Part shown: piece by piece, positions 1 through 8,331 of the stretch | How positions within the stretch are numbered: the first letter of the stretch is position 1 | Layout: each line of letters opens with the position of its first letter | IMG/VR virus record: IMGVR_UViG_3300020165_000093 | Span: 1-31,238 of that record | Reading direction: 5' to 3' (one strand) | DNA from: a virus | DNA: 31,238 nt | Notes under the pieces: generated by a model | Told to the model about the DNA's origin: nothing | Seen by the model: the letters and a program-made list of their open reading frames with translations, nothing else | Databases searched by the model: none | Program-made: the position numbers and the translations under genes

Positions 1-1
1 T

Positions 2-2701
2 GAAAATTTTCAAATCAACTTCGATGACGGAAGCCAAAACTTTGTTAGAAAGAAGTTAAGCACAAACCCGACTCTGATATCATCAGGTACCTTCTACCCA
101 AGCAGCGCAGAAAAAGATTACTGGTTGGGAGAAAGTTACGAACAATCTTTAAGAGACAACTTAACAAGTGTCACAGCACCCCTTATTGGGATTATGTTGC
201 CATTGGGTACCGGCTCTTCCACGGCTCCGACAACAGGCCCAATGAGAATGAAGGGCGTTTCTGGCGGCTCACAAGAGGCCAAGGCTGGCTGGTTCATCTC
301 ACAAGATGTTGGTCCTGCCGCGGCATACCAGCCTGAATCACAGCAAAAGCTTTTCCGACTTAAGGGCCGCGGCCATGGCGAGTGGCTGAACAAAAATGCG
401 AAGGTTCAGATTGACAGAATTAGAGGACCAGCTTCATTGGAAGAAGAGTACGGCTCCTTCTCCGTTATTATTCGACAATTAGGTGATACCGATTCTAATC
501 CACAAATTCTTGAAAGATACGATAATTTGAACTTAGATCCAACCTCTCCTAACTTTATTTCAAAGAGAATTGGAGATGTTTATTACGACTGGGATGAGGG
601 TAACCAACGTCTGCGTAGATACGGAGACTATGAGAATCAGTCTAGGTACGCTTATGTTGAACTCAACGATGATGTTGAAGCTGGTGCAACTAACCCGGCA
701 CTTGTTCCATTCGGATTCTACTTACCGCCAAAGTATGCCACTGTGACTGTCACAAGTTCTTTAGGCACAGGCCAGCAAACAAAGCAAACCTGTATGGGTC
801 CGCTGATTACTGCTGATGGTGGAACCATCGTAGGTGGTATGACACCCGCCGATGTTAAGGCATCAGCAATTATTACGTGTGTGGCTGCCGGCAGTGTCGG
901 CAACTTTGACTTCTCACTACAGGATTCTGATGCTACGGTTACAACAATTAGTATAGATAAGTCTGGCGATGCCGCATTAAATACCGTGGCATATGCACCC
1001 GGGACCACTGCTACGTTGAACCTCGCATCTATGTCAACAGCGACTCAAATTAGAGACCAGCTTGTTATTAGAATTAATGCAGCCACAAGCCCAGGTTTTC
1101 ATGCAGTGGCGCATGCCGACTCTGACAAACTTGTCGTAACACAAAGAAAAGGCGGCACAGCTGGAAACAAAACCAACGTCAACGACATTGGTGGAACAAC
1201 CGGACTTACTGTTCCAAGTTTCACTGCCGGCGCCGCCGGCGGTGCGGATCACTCACTTCGTGGTGGTGTGGGTAACGACAACCGTATGCGCGCAACGTTT
1301 GAATTCCCAACGTTGCCATTAGTTAATAAAGACACTGACGGCCAAGTAACCAACCGCACCGATGTTGTATTTGGTATGAGATCGGCAAGATCTGCAACCT
1401 CAACCCGAGCAGCAACCGGCTTGGGCGACTTACACAGAATGCTCTTTGCGGGCCAAGGAGACGATCCTTCGACTTTGGGCTTGGCAGTTACTGCTAGTGC
1501 CGCGCTAGGCATGCAATCGGGTCAACTTATTGCCGGATATTCTGATATTTTCAGTATGGACAACATTGTTTCGGGAGCAGTTGCATTTACATATACATCT
1601 GGCTCTCGCACTGGAGAAACAAGCTATACTTCTGAAGCAGGAAGAGACTATCGAAGCCTCCTTGACTTAGGTTACGACAGCTTCGCTGCTCCGTTCTTCG
1701 GCGGATTCGATGGATTTGATATCACTGTTCCGGACCCACTAGCAAACACTCAAATTGCTGCTGCAGGAACGAAAGAATCCAGCTACGAGTTTAACACTGT
1801 GCGCCAAGCGCTTGAAACACTTGCAGATCCAGAATTATTAGACTTCAACGTCCTGGCAGTTCCTGGGCTCACCCACGAAGGCTTATCTAACTATCAAATG
1901 GACCTCTGTCAAGAACGACGTGATGCTTTGGCTCTTATCGACCTGCCAAATGTATATACACCATTTGCTGAAGAATACGTAGCGGATAAGAAATTACGAG
2001 CGAATAGAAACGTTATCGGAACAGTTCAGGCGTTAAGAGGCAGAAGACTTGATAACTCCTACGCTTGCACTTTCTATCCTTGGGTACAAACCAGAGACTC
2101 CGTCAATGGTCAAACTCTTTGGATTCCGCCAAGTGTTGCAATGATGGGTGTCTTGGGCTCTTCACAGGCTAAATCAGACGTCTGGTTCGCTCCGGCTGGA
2201 TTCAACCGCGGAGGCCTTTCTGACGGCGCCGCAGGGATTCCAATCCTGAACGCATCATCCAGACTTTCTTCGAAGGAAAGAGATATGTTGTACGATGTTA
2301 GCATCAACCCAATTGCATCTTTCCCGTCGACTGGAATTGTGGTCTTCGGACAGAAAACACTCCAGGCAAGAAAGTCAGCACTCGACAGAATTAATGTCCG
2401 CAGACTTGTTATCTTCCTGAAGAAGCAAATCTCGGTTCTTTCGACTCAAGTTCTCTTCGAACAAAATGTTCAAGCTACTTGGGACAGATTCAAGGGTCTT
2501 ATCGAGCCGTTCTTGGCTAACGTTAAGACTAGATACGGACTCACAGAGTACAAGCTTGTTCTCGACGAGACCACAACTACTCCTGATCTCATCGATCAGA
2601 ACATTCTTTACGCTAAGATTATGATTAAGCCAGCCCGTGCAATCGAATTCATCGCAATTGACTTCATTATTGCAAACACTGGTGCATCATTTGACGACTA
2701 A
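2..2701 (+). CDS. Contractile tail sheath protein (5' end outside window)
   Basis: The reading frame is open from base 2, so the gene enters from the left edge; 899 residues are visible and the true start is not. The product should be the contractile sheath that surrounds the tail tube and drives DNA injection. The visible N-terminal part contains the T4 gp18-like stretch FVRKKLSTNP followed by YWLGESYEQSL. The last ~100 residues (INVRRLVIFLKKQI, then FEQN, LDETTTTPDLID and a final beta-rich segment) match the sheath C-terminal domain that interlocks neighbouring subunits. A Thr/Ala/Gly-rich insertion encoded at about 740-1250 (with GTAGNKTNVND) looks like a separate surface domain. The in-frame TTG at 125 is not a credible start because homologous sequence continues upstream. 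The tail tube gene follows after 43 bases, the usual order. Assignment is strong; the insertion's role is inference. Confidence 0.93.
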   Translation, partial: ENFQINFDDGSQNFVRKKLSTNPTLISSGTFYPSSAEKDYWLGESYEQSLRDNLTSVTAPLIGIMLPLGTGSSTAPTTGPMRMKGVSGGSQEAKAGWFISQDVGPAAAYQPESQQKLFRLKGRGHGEWLNKNAKVQIDRIRGPASLEEEYGSFSVIIRQLGDTDSNPQILERYDNLNLDPTSPNFISKRIGDVYYDWDEGNQRLRRYGDYENQSRYAYVELNDDVEAGATNPALVPFGFYLPPKYATVTVTSSLGTGQQTKQTCMGPLITADGGTIVGGMTPADVKASAIITCVAAGSVGNFDFSLQDSDATVTTISIDKSGDAALNTVAYAPGTTATLNLASMSTATQIRDQLVIRINAATSPGFHAVAHADSDKLVVTQRKGGTAGNKTNVNDIGGTTGLTVPSFTAGAAGGADHSLRGGVGNDNRMRATFEFPTLPLVNKDTDGQVTNRTDVVFGMRSARSATSTRAATGLGDLHRMLFAGQGDDPSTLGLAVTASAALGMQSGQLIAGYSDIFSMDNIVSGAVAFTYTSGSRTGETSYTSEAGRDYRSLLDLGYDSFAAPFFGGFDGFDITVPDPLANTQIAAAGTKESSYEFNTVRQALETLADPELLDFNVLAVPGLTHEGLSNYQMDLCQERRDALALIDLPNVYTPFAEEYVADKKLRANRNVIGTVQALRGRRLDNSYACTFYPWVQTRDSVNGQTLWIPPSVAMMGVLGSSQAKSDVWFAPAGFNRGGLSDGAAGIPILNASSRLSSKERDMLYDVSINPIASFPSTGIVVFGQKTLQARKSALDRINVRRLVIFLKKQISVLSTQVLFEQNVQATWDRFKGLIEPFLANVKTRYGLTEYKLVLDETTTTPDLIDQNILYAKIMIKPARAIEFIAIDFIIANTGASFDD

Positions 2702-2744
2702 AAATACTAAGCATACTAGTTAAATTAAAGGGAGAAAACTTATA

Positions 2745-3353
2745 ATGCCATTCTGGTCAACTACTTTTCAAAACACTGAAGACGTCCTCAAGGATCCAAA
2801 GAGAAACTTTAGGTTCTTCGTTACTATCACCGGTATCAATACTGATAACGGAGGTTCTATGGTCTGGTACGCCAAGGATGTCTCAAAGCCTACTTTCACG
2901 ATGGCTGAGGCTACCCACGAGTACCTAAACCACACTTATTACTATCCTGGTAAGGTTACCTGGAACACTGTTGAGCTTAAAATGGTCGACCCAAGTGGTG
3001 ACCCTGATGTAGCTGCAACAATGGCAGGTATTATGACTGGTGCCGGCTACAGGTTGCCTGTAACTCCCGACAGTAACAACCTTACTAGCATGTCTAAGCA
3101 AAAGGCTGCAGGCGCTATTGGCACCGTGAAGATTACACAAGTTGATTCCGAAGGAAAGCCGATTGAAACTTGGACACTTTGGAACGCATTCGCGACAGAA
3201 GTACAGTTTGGTGGCACCCTTGCTTATGGTAACGACGATTTGACTGAATATATCCTCAAGATCCGCTATGACTGGGCGCAACTTGAGACAGCTGCTGGTA
3301 GCAACGCATTAGCTACTCCCGGAGAAAACTTATTCTTCGACATTTCAAGATAA
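2745..3353 (+). CDS. Tail tube protein (T4 gp19-like)
   Basis: This 202-residue protein is the expected size for the subunit that stacks as hexameric rings to form the inner tail tube. The opening (MPFWSTTFQNTEDVLKDP, then RNFRFFVTITGI) and the segments YAKDVSKPTF and EYLNHTYYYPGKVTW resemble T4-type tube proteins, which use a beta-sandwich to pack inside the sheath. A good ribosome binding site (AAAGGGAG) lies upstream of the ATG. It sits directly after the sheath gene and before the gp26-like baseplate gene, matching the standard myovirus order. There are no signs of truncation. No promoter was recognised in the 43-base gap, so it is probably co-transcribed with the sheath. Confidence 0.92.
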   Translation: MPFWSTTFQNTEDVLKDPKRNFRFFVTITGINTDNGGSMVWYAKDVSKPTFTMAEATHEYLNHTYYYPGKVTWNTVELKMVDPSGDPDVAATMAGIMTGAGYRLPVTPDSNNLTSMSKQKAAGAIGTVKITQVDSEGKPIETWTLWNAFATEVQFGGTLAYGNDDLTEYILKIRYDWAQLETAAGSNALATPGENLFFDISR

Positions 3354-3375
3354 CACAATAAAATAGAGGTGAAAT

Positions 3376-4233
3376 TTGTCACGAAATAAAGACCGACTTG
3401 GCATGGGGGATAATACCCCCGAAGCTGCAAGTCCCCCTGTCGCTGCAATGGACTCAAATGTCTTTTCCTTTGTAGCACCGACTGAATTTGTTAGTCTGCC
3501 TTCTCAGGGCCGTCACTACTCTTCTGATCATCCACTCTTTAATAAAGATACGGTTGAGATTAAGCAAATGACTGCGAAAGAAGAGGACATATTAACATCT
3601 GTAACTCTCATCAAGAATGGGATTGCATTAGAAAGACTACTCGAAAGTATTATTATTGATAAGCGAATCGATCCAAAAACGTTACTGATTGGAGATCGCA
3701 ACGCAATCGTAATTTCAGCAAGAGTTTCTGGTTATGGTAATCTTTACCGAACACAGATTACTTGCCCCAACTGCCTTACCGAGCAAAAACACAATTTTGA
3801 TCTCAATGACGCTAGTATCACTACTAACGAAGAGATTTTAAGTGACTTGCCGGAAGAAGTTAAGCTTACCGAAGACGGAGATTATTCAATTGTATTACCA
3901 AAGTCCAATCTCGATGTTGTATTAAGGTTATTAACAGGCACTGATGAAAGTAATTTGTCAGCATCACTGAAAACCAACAATAAACAATCTGAAAAGCTTG
4001 TGACCACACAATTGTTACATATGATCAAATCTGTAAATGGCAATGCTACCAGAGAGGCTATTGAGTACGTTTCTGAGAATTTACCGTCCGCAGACTCTGC
4101 ATTTTTAAGAAAAATATACAAGAACATTGTTCCAAACATTAATTTAAGCCTTGGCTTCGAGTGCAACAACTGCTCTCATACAGAAGACATGGAGGTTCCG
4201 CTAACTGCGGAGTTTTTTTGGCCTGAACAGTAA
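3376..4233 (+). CDS. Zinc-ribbon baseplate/tail assembly protein (T4 gp26-like)
   Basis: A 285-residue protein resembling the T4 gp26 family (Pfam T4_baseplate type), needed for assembly of the baseplate hub or tail. The segment PTEFVSLPSQGRHY near the N terminus followed by VEIKQMTAKEEDIL is characteristic. Two CxxC pairs (Cys130/Cys133 in CPNC and Cys263/Cys266 in CNNC) suggest one bound zinc formed from both ends of the core. The start is TTG at 3376, chosen because GAGGTGA lies just upstream; the later ATG at 3403 has no comparable site. The gene ends with FFWPEQ, encoded over a run of seven T that could allow slippage into the next gene. Family assignment is from motif memory; its exact role, hub component or chaperone, is uncertain. 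Confidence 0.75.
   Translation: MSRNKDRLGMGDNTPEAASPPVAAMDSNVFSFVAPTEFVSLPSQGRHYSSDHPLFNKDTVEIKQMTAKEEDILTSVTLIKNGIALERLLESIIIDKRIDPKTLLIGDRNAIVISARVSGYGNLYRTQITCPNCLTEQKHNFDLNDASITTNEEILSDLPEEVKLTEDGDYSIVLPKSNLDVVLRLLTGTDESNLSASLKTNNKQSEKLVTTQLLHMIKSVNGNATREAIEYVSENLPSADSAFLRKIYKNIVPNINLSLGFECNNCSHTEDMEVPLTAEFFWPEQ
4213..4220 (+). other. Candidate ribosomal slippery site T7G
   Basis: Seven T followed by G fall at the very end of the gp26-like gene, read as TTT TTT TGG. Slippage of +1 or -2 re-pairs perfectly with Phe codons and enters the frame of the 74-residue gene at 4238. That frame has no stop between the T run and its ATG. The downstream gene has no clear ribosome binding site. A fusion through this site is possible but unproven; simple translational coupling across the 4-base gap would also work. 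Confidence 0.4.
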
Positions 4234-4237
4234 ATAT

Positions 4238-4462
4238 ATGGAAGGTGTTTACGAACACTTCTTCTTTTTAAAACACTACGGCGGCTGGTCTTTTGTCGAA
4301 GCTTACAATTTACCAATAGGGCTTAGGGAATGGTTTGTTGATAGATTAATGCAACACCTTGAGGCGGAGAGAAATGCCTCATCTTCGGGCGGCTCAGGAA
4401 ACACTCAAACTTTAAGTGCCAATAATCAGCCGGGCCCACCACCCGGTTATGATGTTAAATAA
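4238..4462 (+). CDS. Small conserved tail protein before the tape measure; possible tail-assembly chaperone (gp51-like position)
   Basis: A 74-residue protein with an ordered N-terminal half rich in aromatic residues (YEHFFFLKHYGGWSF, then LPIGLREWFVDRL) and a Ser/Gly/Pro-rich tail ending GPPPGYDVK. The pattern, a short helical domain with a basic-aromatic LREWFVDRL segment, is common in small phage proteins encoded just before the tape measure. In T4, gene 51 lies beside gene 26, and many tailed phages place paired tail-assembly chaperones here. No clear Shine-Dalgarno precedes the ATG. The gene starts 4 bases after the upstream stop, so it is either coupled or made as a frameshift extension from the T7G run at 4213. 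The function is inferred from position and shape only. Confidence 0.6.
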   Translation: MEGVYEHFFFLKHYGGWSFVEAYNLPIGLREWFVDRLMQHLEAERNASSSGGSGNTQTLSANNQPGPPPGYDVK

Positions 4463-4508
4463 ATTAAAAAATTGTATTTAACTAATTAATTAAAAGGGCA
4501 TTTAATCT

Positions 4509-6935
4509 ATGGCTTCTGAAGACGAATTAAAAGACATAAAACAAATTTTGGCCTCAATCCGAGATCAAAATAAAATATCCAGCTCAGCAACACAAAGTGC
4601 GCTGGATTATAAGCAATATGCTTCTGAACTTAAACTAGCACGCGATGAGCTTAACCTGCTTGAAAAAGGCACAGGTGCCTACAACAGAAAGTTAAGAGAG
4701 GTTGAAAGACTCTCAGGGCTAACTAAAAATGCCCTCAAAGATCAGCGCCGTGAATCAGATGCCTTGTCGTTGTCAATAAACGGCCTAGGCGCCGCCATGG
4801 ATATGCTTGGCAACAGCATAGATACAGTTGTAGTCAAGTTAGCGGGTCTTGTTTCTTCTATCATGGCCGACGTTAAGGAATTGGACAATCTCACCGTGCA
4901 GTTCCAAGCGGCCACTGGCGCCTCTGCCACGATGGCTAGTAATATCTCAGGTCTCACTGATAGGTTGCGAGCATTTGGCGTAAGCAATGAAGAAGCTGCT
5001 GCAGCAGTAAAAAGTGTATACGGCAACTTTACTTTGTTTACTCGCTTGAACGAAGAAACTCAAGATAGCCTGCTTGATACAGTTAGTTTGATGGGGGAAC
5101 TCGGAGTCTCATCAGATACTTCTGCAAAATTGCTGGAATCGTCATTTAGAACTTTCGGTATGTCCGTTGAAGAGGCTAATGGTCTGCTTATCGATATGAG
5201 AGGGACAGCACGTGCCTTAGAAATACCTGTTGAGCAACTAACTTCGGACTTCATAGCACAAGAATCAATTATTGCATCATTGGGCAGTCAAGGTGTTGAC
5301 GCATTTAAGAAGATTTCAGCAGCATCTAAGAGCACCGGTATTTCAGTCGGTGGCCTAATGGACATATATAAAAAGTTTGATGACTTCGACACAGCCGCAA
5401 ACATCGCAGCTGACCTTCAATCTTTTGGCATTAATCTAGATTTCATGACTCTACAAATGGAACAGGATCCGCTGCGAAGATTGCAAATGATTCGTGAAGG
5501 CTTTTTACAAGCTGGTTACTCAGCTGAGACTTTCACAAATATGCACCGGTCTACACAGCTAGCCCTATCTCAACCTTTAGGTCAAGATATTCCAGGTATG
5601 ATTAAGTTGTTGGGTGATGATATGGAGGGCTTAGTCGACACAGCCATGCAAGCTGAATATACTTTTGAAGAGATGAAAAAAGACGCTTTTGGTCTTAAGG
5701 GATTTGACAAGGTTCTCAACAACTTGACAAGCTCATTCAAAAGGCCAATTGAAGAAATTCAAAAAGCAGGCCGCAGAACGTTTGAGGCATTTACTCCTAC
5801 GATTAAAATGTTCGAACAATATTCCGCGGATATGATAGAGAAAACAGAAGAATTTGTCAAAAGCAACTCACAATTAGTTGGTGGTTTGGCTATAGCATAT
5901 AATATGCTTGATCTGGATGTGATTCAAAAAAGCTATAATGCGTTTAAGGGCATAATGAGCTTCTCAGGAAGCTTACTGAGCAATATGTTCACGTTTAAGG
6001 GCCTTATAGCCGCATTGGTTGGCGGAGGTTTTTACCTTATCAGGGATCAGTTGGGCGATATTATTGACACGTTCACTGATCAAGGAATAATTGCCGGACT
6101 TAAAGCACTGGGTTCTGCTTTCGTGGACTTATTCAATGACTTTAAAACAAAAGCAATCGATGCTGGTTTTGATAAACAGTTTTTTGTTTCCCTTGGGAAT
6201 TTAGTTTTTGATGCTGCGATCTTTGGATTTTACAAAGTCAAAGAATTCTTGGCTCCCGTTTTTGATTATATGAAAGTGTATTTTATCAAGTTGTGGGAGG
6301 ACATGGAAGCCGATGGGACATTAGACAAAATTGGTGAAAAAATTGGCTATATTTTTAAGAAAGCCCTAAGTTTTATACCCGGTCTCGGTTGGCTTGACCC
6401 CGATACTAGTTTAATTGGACCCGACCCCGGTCAAGGTTTTATGGATTACCTGATCGACCTGACCGGTGGCTTTGCCGGCGCTGAACCAGAGTCCAAAAAG
6501 GCGAGAAGTACAGAAGAGATAGCCAAACAAGTTGCAGCCGAAAGAGAAATCGCAAACAAGGATCTAGCCAACAACCTTGCACAAGCAGAGAAGCGAATGG
6601 TTGATTCTTACGGCGCCTATGGAAAGACAAAAGGCGCCCAAACAATTGATGCAAAAACCGCCATAGTAATGGACAAGACGGCTAAGGCTATAGAAGTAAT
6701 AGAACCTCGCTTGGAGAAAGTGGGTAACGCCATAGATAAAAACCTCACATCTCTTAAGGATGGGATTGTTGATGTCCTTAGTCAAGCCGTTGATGTACTT
6801 GGCAAAATGAACGAGTCACAAAAAGAGGCCCACAACGCATATACACAGGGCTTTGTAATGGAAATGGACGGCCGCACAGTAGGGGAACTTACAGCGAGAC
6901 ATGTAGATAGTAAAATGAAAGGAAAAATACGATAG
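4509..6935 (+). CDS. Tail tape measure protein
   Basis: An 808-residue protein in the tape-measure position, between the small tail-assembly gene and the tube-baseplate genes. Tape measures fix tail length and are expelled ahead of the DNA. The first ~90 residues are charged and predicted coiled coil. A long helical middle follows, with FGVSNEEAAAAVKSVYG and similar alternating segments. A hydrophobic stretch at about residues 480-520 (MFTFKGLIAALVGGGFYLI) is a likely membrane-penetrating helix of the kind seen in this family. The C-terminal part is charged and helical again. AAAGGG lies about 10 bases before the ATG. The length fits a moderate contractile tail. Sequence identity across tape measures is low, so the call rests on size, helicity, the hydrophobic segment and context. 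Confidence 0.82.
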   Translation: MASEDELKDIKQILASIRDQNKISSSATQSALDYKQYASELKLARDELNLLEKGTGAYNRKLREVERLSGLTKNALKDQRRESDALSLSINGLGAAMDMLGNSIDTVVVKLAGLVSSIMADVKELDNLTVQFQAATGASATMASNISGLTDRLRAFGVSNEEAAAAVKSVYGNFTLFTRLNEETQDSLLDTVSLMGELGVSSDTSAKLLESSFRTFGMSVEEANGLLIDMRGTARALEIPVEQLTSDFIAQESIIASLGSQGVDAFKKISAASKSTGISVGGLMDIYKKFDDFDTAANIAADLQSFGINLDFMTLQMEQDPLRRLQMIREGFLQAGYSAETFTNMHRSTQLALSQPLGQDIPGMIKLLGDDMEGLVDTAMQAEYTFEEMKKDAFGLKGFDKVLNNLTSSFKRPIEEIQKAGRRTFEAFTPTIKMFEQYSADMIEKTEEFVKSNSQLVGGLAIAYNMLDLDVIQKSYNAFKGIMSFSGSLLSNMFTFKGLIAALVGGGFYLIRDQLGDIIDTFTDQGIIAGLKALGSAFVDLFNDFKTKAIDAGFDKQFFVSLGNLVFDAAIFGFYKVKEFLAPVFDYMKVYFIKLWEDMEADGTLDKIGEKIGYIFKKALSFIPGLGWLDPDTSLIGPDPGQGFMDYLIDLTGGFAGAEPESKKARSTEEIAKQVAAEREIANKDLANNLAQAEKRMVDSYGAYGKTKGAQTIDAKTAIVMDKTAKAIEVIEPRLEKVGNAIDKNLTSLKDGIVDVLSQAVDVLGKMNESQKEAHNAYTQGFVMEMDGRTVGELTARHVDSKMKGKIR

Positions 6936-6944
6936 GTACAAATT

Positions 6945-7964
6945 ATGGCAGATAAATCAGATCCAAAAGACGATACCAATTACTTTAGTAATTTAAAATA
7001 CGGCCGCGATGAAGGCGTGATTCAGGATGTCTATGTAGACACCAGCGATGCATATGCCAACTACAAGCAGTATATGATATCCTTTTTGCACGTGCCCACA
7101 AATTCCACAGTCTTTTTTAAAGCCTATGTGACAGAGTATAACGAGAACTTTACGTGTGCTTGGACCCCAACCGAGGTATACGGGCGTACGGATCCAATTC
7201 AAACATATAAGGGTACCAAAAGGTCTATCACATTAGCATTCGACGTTCCAGCGGCCTCTATGGGCGAAGCATACGAGAACCTGGGTAGAGTTTCTAAATT
7301 AGTGCAAATGTTGTACCCCACATACTCACCTAATGACTTGGGTAGCGGCAATATTATTGGTCAAGCTCCGCTTGTTCGTGTTAAAATGATGAACCTGATT
7401 ACAAAAGAAAGAGCCGCCGAATTTCCTCCTAGTGACGACGGCTCATCAATGAGTGAGTGGCTAGAACAGGCCGGCCAAGCCAGTGGTCATATGGCACCAA
7501 GAGACCTCCTGCAAAATTACAAAACGGCACCTAATCCACAAAATGGTGTGTTAGCAGCTATTGGTAGTATTACCTATCGTTCAGATTTACAAAAAATTCA
7601 AATATTTGAGAAAGCAGCTAACACCGTTTTGCCGCAATCTTTAAGTGTTAGTTTGTCTTTTGACGTAATTCATGAAGAAACAGTTGGCTGGTCACCAAGC
7701 GGAGAATCATTAGTTGATTCTTTTCCACACAAAGTTATGTTAAGCAAAGCAAATTTGTCCAAAAAGGTTATTGGGGATGATCAAAACCCAAGAGATATTT
7801 CAACAAGACTTGCCGATGAAAGACAAAATCAAGCTGAAGAAGATATGAGGCGAGCACAGAAAAATAGATTTTTAGAAAGGTTGGGGATGAAAGCACTTGG
7901 CCGCGGCCTATCGAGTATCGGCGGTGGCCAAATGGGCCCAACTACGATACCGGATGACGATTAA
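6945..7964 (+). CDS. Baseplate-tail tube junction protein (T4 gp48/gp54-like candidate)
   Basis: A 339-residue structural protein immediately after the tape measure, the position of T4 genes 48 and 54, whose products cap the baseplate and start tube polymerisation. The core carries VFFKAYVTEYNENF, then WTPTEVYGRTDPIQTYKGTK, and LVQMLYPTYSP, a set that recurs in tube-like baseplate proteins of T4-related marine phages. The segment ITYRSDLQKIQIF and LSVSLSFDVIHEETVGW reads as the end of a beta-rich tube-like domain. The last ~80 residues are charged and helical, with a Gly-rich end. It starts 10 bases after the tape measure stop and is followed after 14 bases by the LysM-like gene. Gp48 and gp54 cannot be told apart here. 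Confidence 0.6.
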   Translation: MADKSDPKDDTNYFSNLKYGRDEGVIQDVYVDTSDAYANYKQYMISFLHVPTNSTVFFKAYVTEYNENFTCAWTPTEVYGRTDPIQTYKGTKRSITLAFDVPAASMGEAYENLGRVSKLVQMLYPTYSPNDLGSGNIIGQAPLVRVKMMNLITKERAAEFPPSDDGSSMSEWLEQAGQASGHMAPRDLLQNYKTAPNPQNGVLAAIGSITYRSDLQKIQIFEKAANTVLPQSLSVSLSFDVIHEETVGWSPSGESLVDSFPHKVMLSKANLSKKVIGDDQNPRDISTRLADERQNQAEEDMRRAQKNRFLERLGMKALGRGLSSIGGGQMGPTTIPDDD

Positions 7965-7978
7965 TAAGGAGACTTAAG

Positions 7979-8320
7979 ATGGGAAGATATTCATCAACCA
8001 GAAAATTCAGAAATAATTTAGAATATTATGATTATTTAAAGAACAAACGAAAATTGAAAGTTGCGAACCACTACGCAACGCCTGTTTTGAGGCACCCTAC
8101 GGTGGCGGAAAGAAGCAGAATAATCTCCGACACCCATATCTGGACACTCGGCGACAGGTATTATAAATTGGCTGATCAATATTATGGTGATTCGCAATAT
8201 TGGTGGGTTATTGCATGGTATAATGCGAGACCGATCGAAGCCGATGTTTTAACCGGAGATATGATTGAAATACCGATCAATATATCATCAGCGCTAGCGA
8301 TTTTAGGCCTGGACTACTAA
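7979..8320 (+). CDS. LysM-like baseplate wedge protein (T4 gp53-like)
   Basis: A 113-residue protein. Its second half, from about residue 55, fits a LysM-like fold: WTLGDRYYKLADQYYGDSQ, then YWWVIAWYN and finally GDMIEIPI. This is the pattern of phage tail LysM proteins, including T4 gp53, which staples baseplate wedges together. The N-terminal ~50 residues are basic and aromatic. TAAGGAG precedes the ATG with good spacing. It lies between the tube-baseplate protein and the large hub candidate, so a baseplate role is more likely than a peptidoglycan-binding enzyme, and no catalytic domain is attached. The LysM reading is fairly firm; equivalence to gp53 is inference. Confidence 0.75.
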   Translation: MGRYSSTRKFRNNLEYYDYLKNKRKLKVANHYATPVLRHPTVAERSRIISDTHIWTLGDRYYKLADQYYGDSQYWWVIAWYNARPIEADVLTGDMIEIPINISSALAILGLDY

Positions 8321-8331
8321 GGAAAGCGCTA

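Noticed and set aside
125-127. TTG as the start of the sheath gene
   Set aside because: The same frame is open to the left edge and encodes sheath-like sequence upstream of it, so the gene begins outside the window.
2702-4508. T4-type late promoters (TATAAATA-like) in AT-rich gaps of the tail module
   Set aside because: Only partial matches such as AATAAAATA and TTAAATAAA were seen, which are expected by chance in AT-rich spacers.
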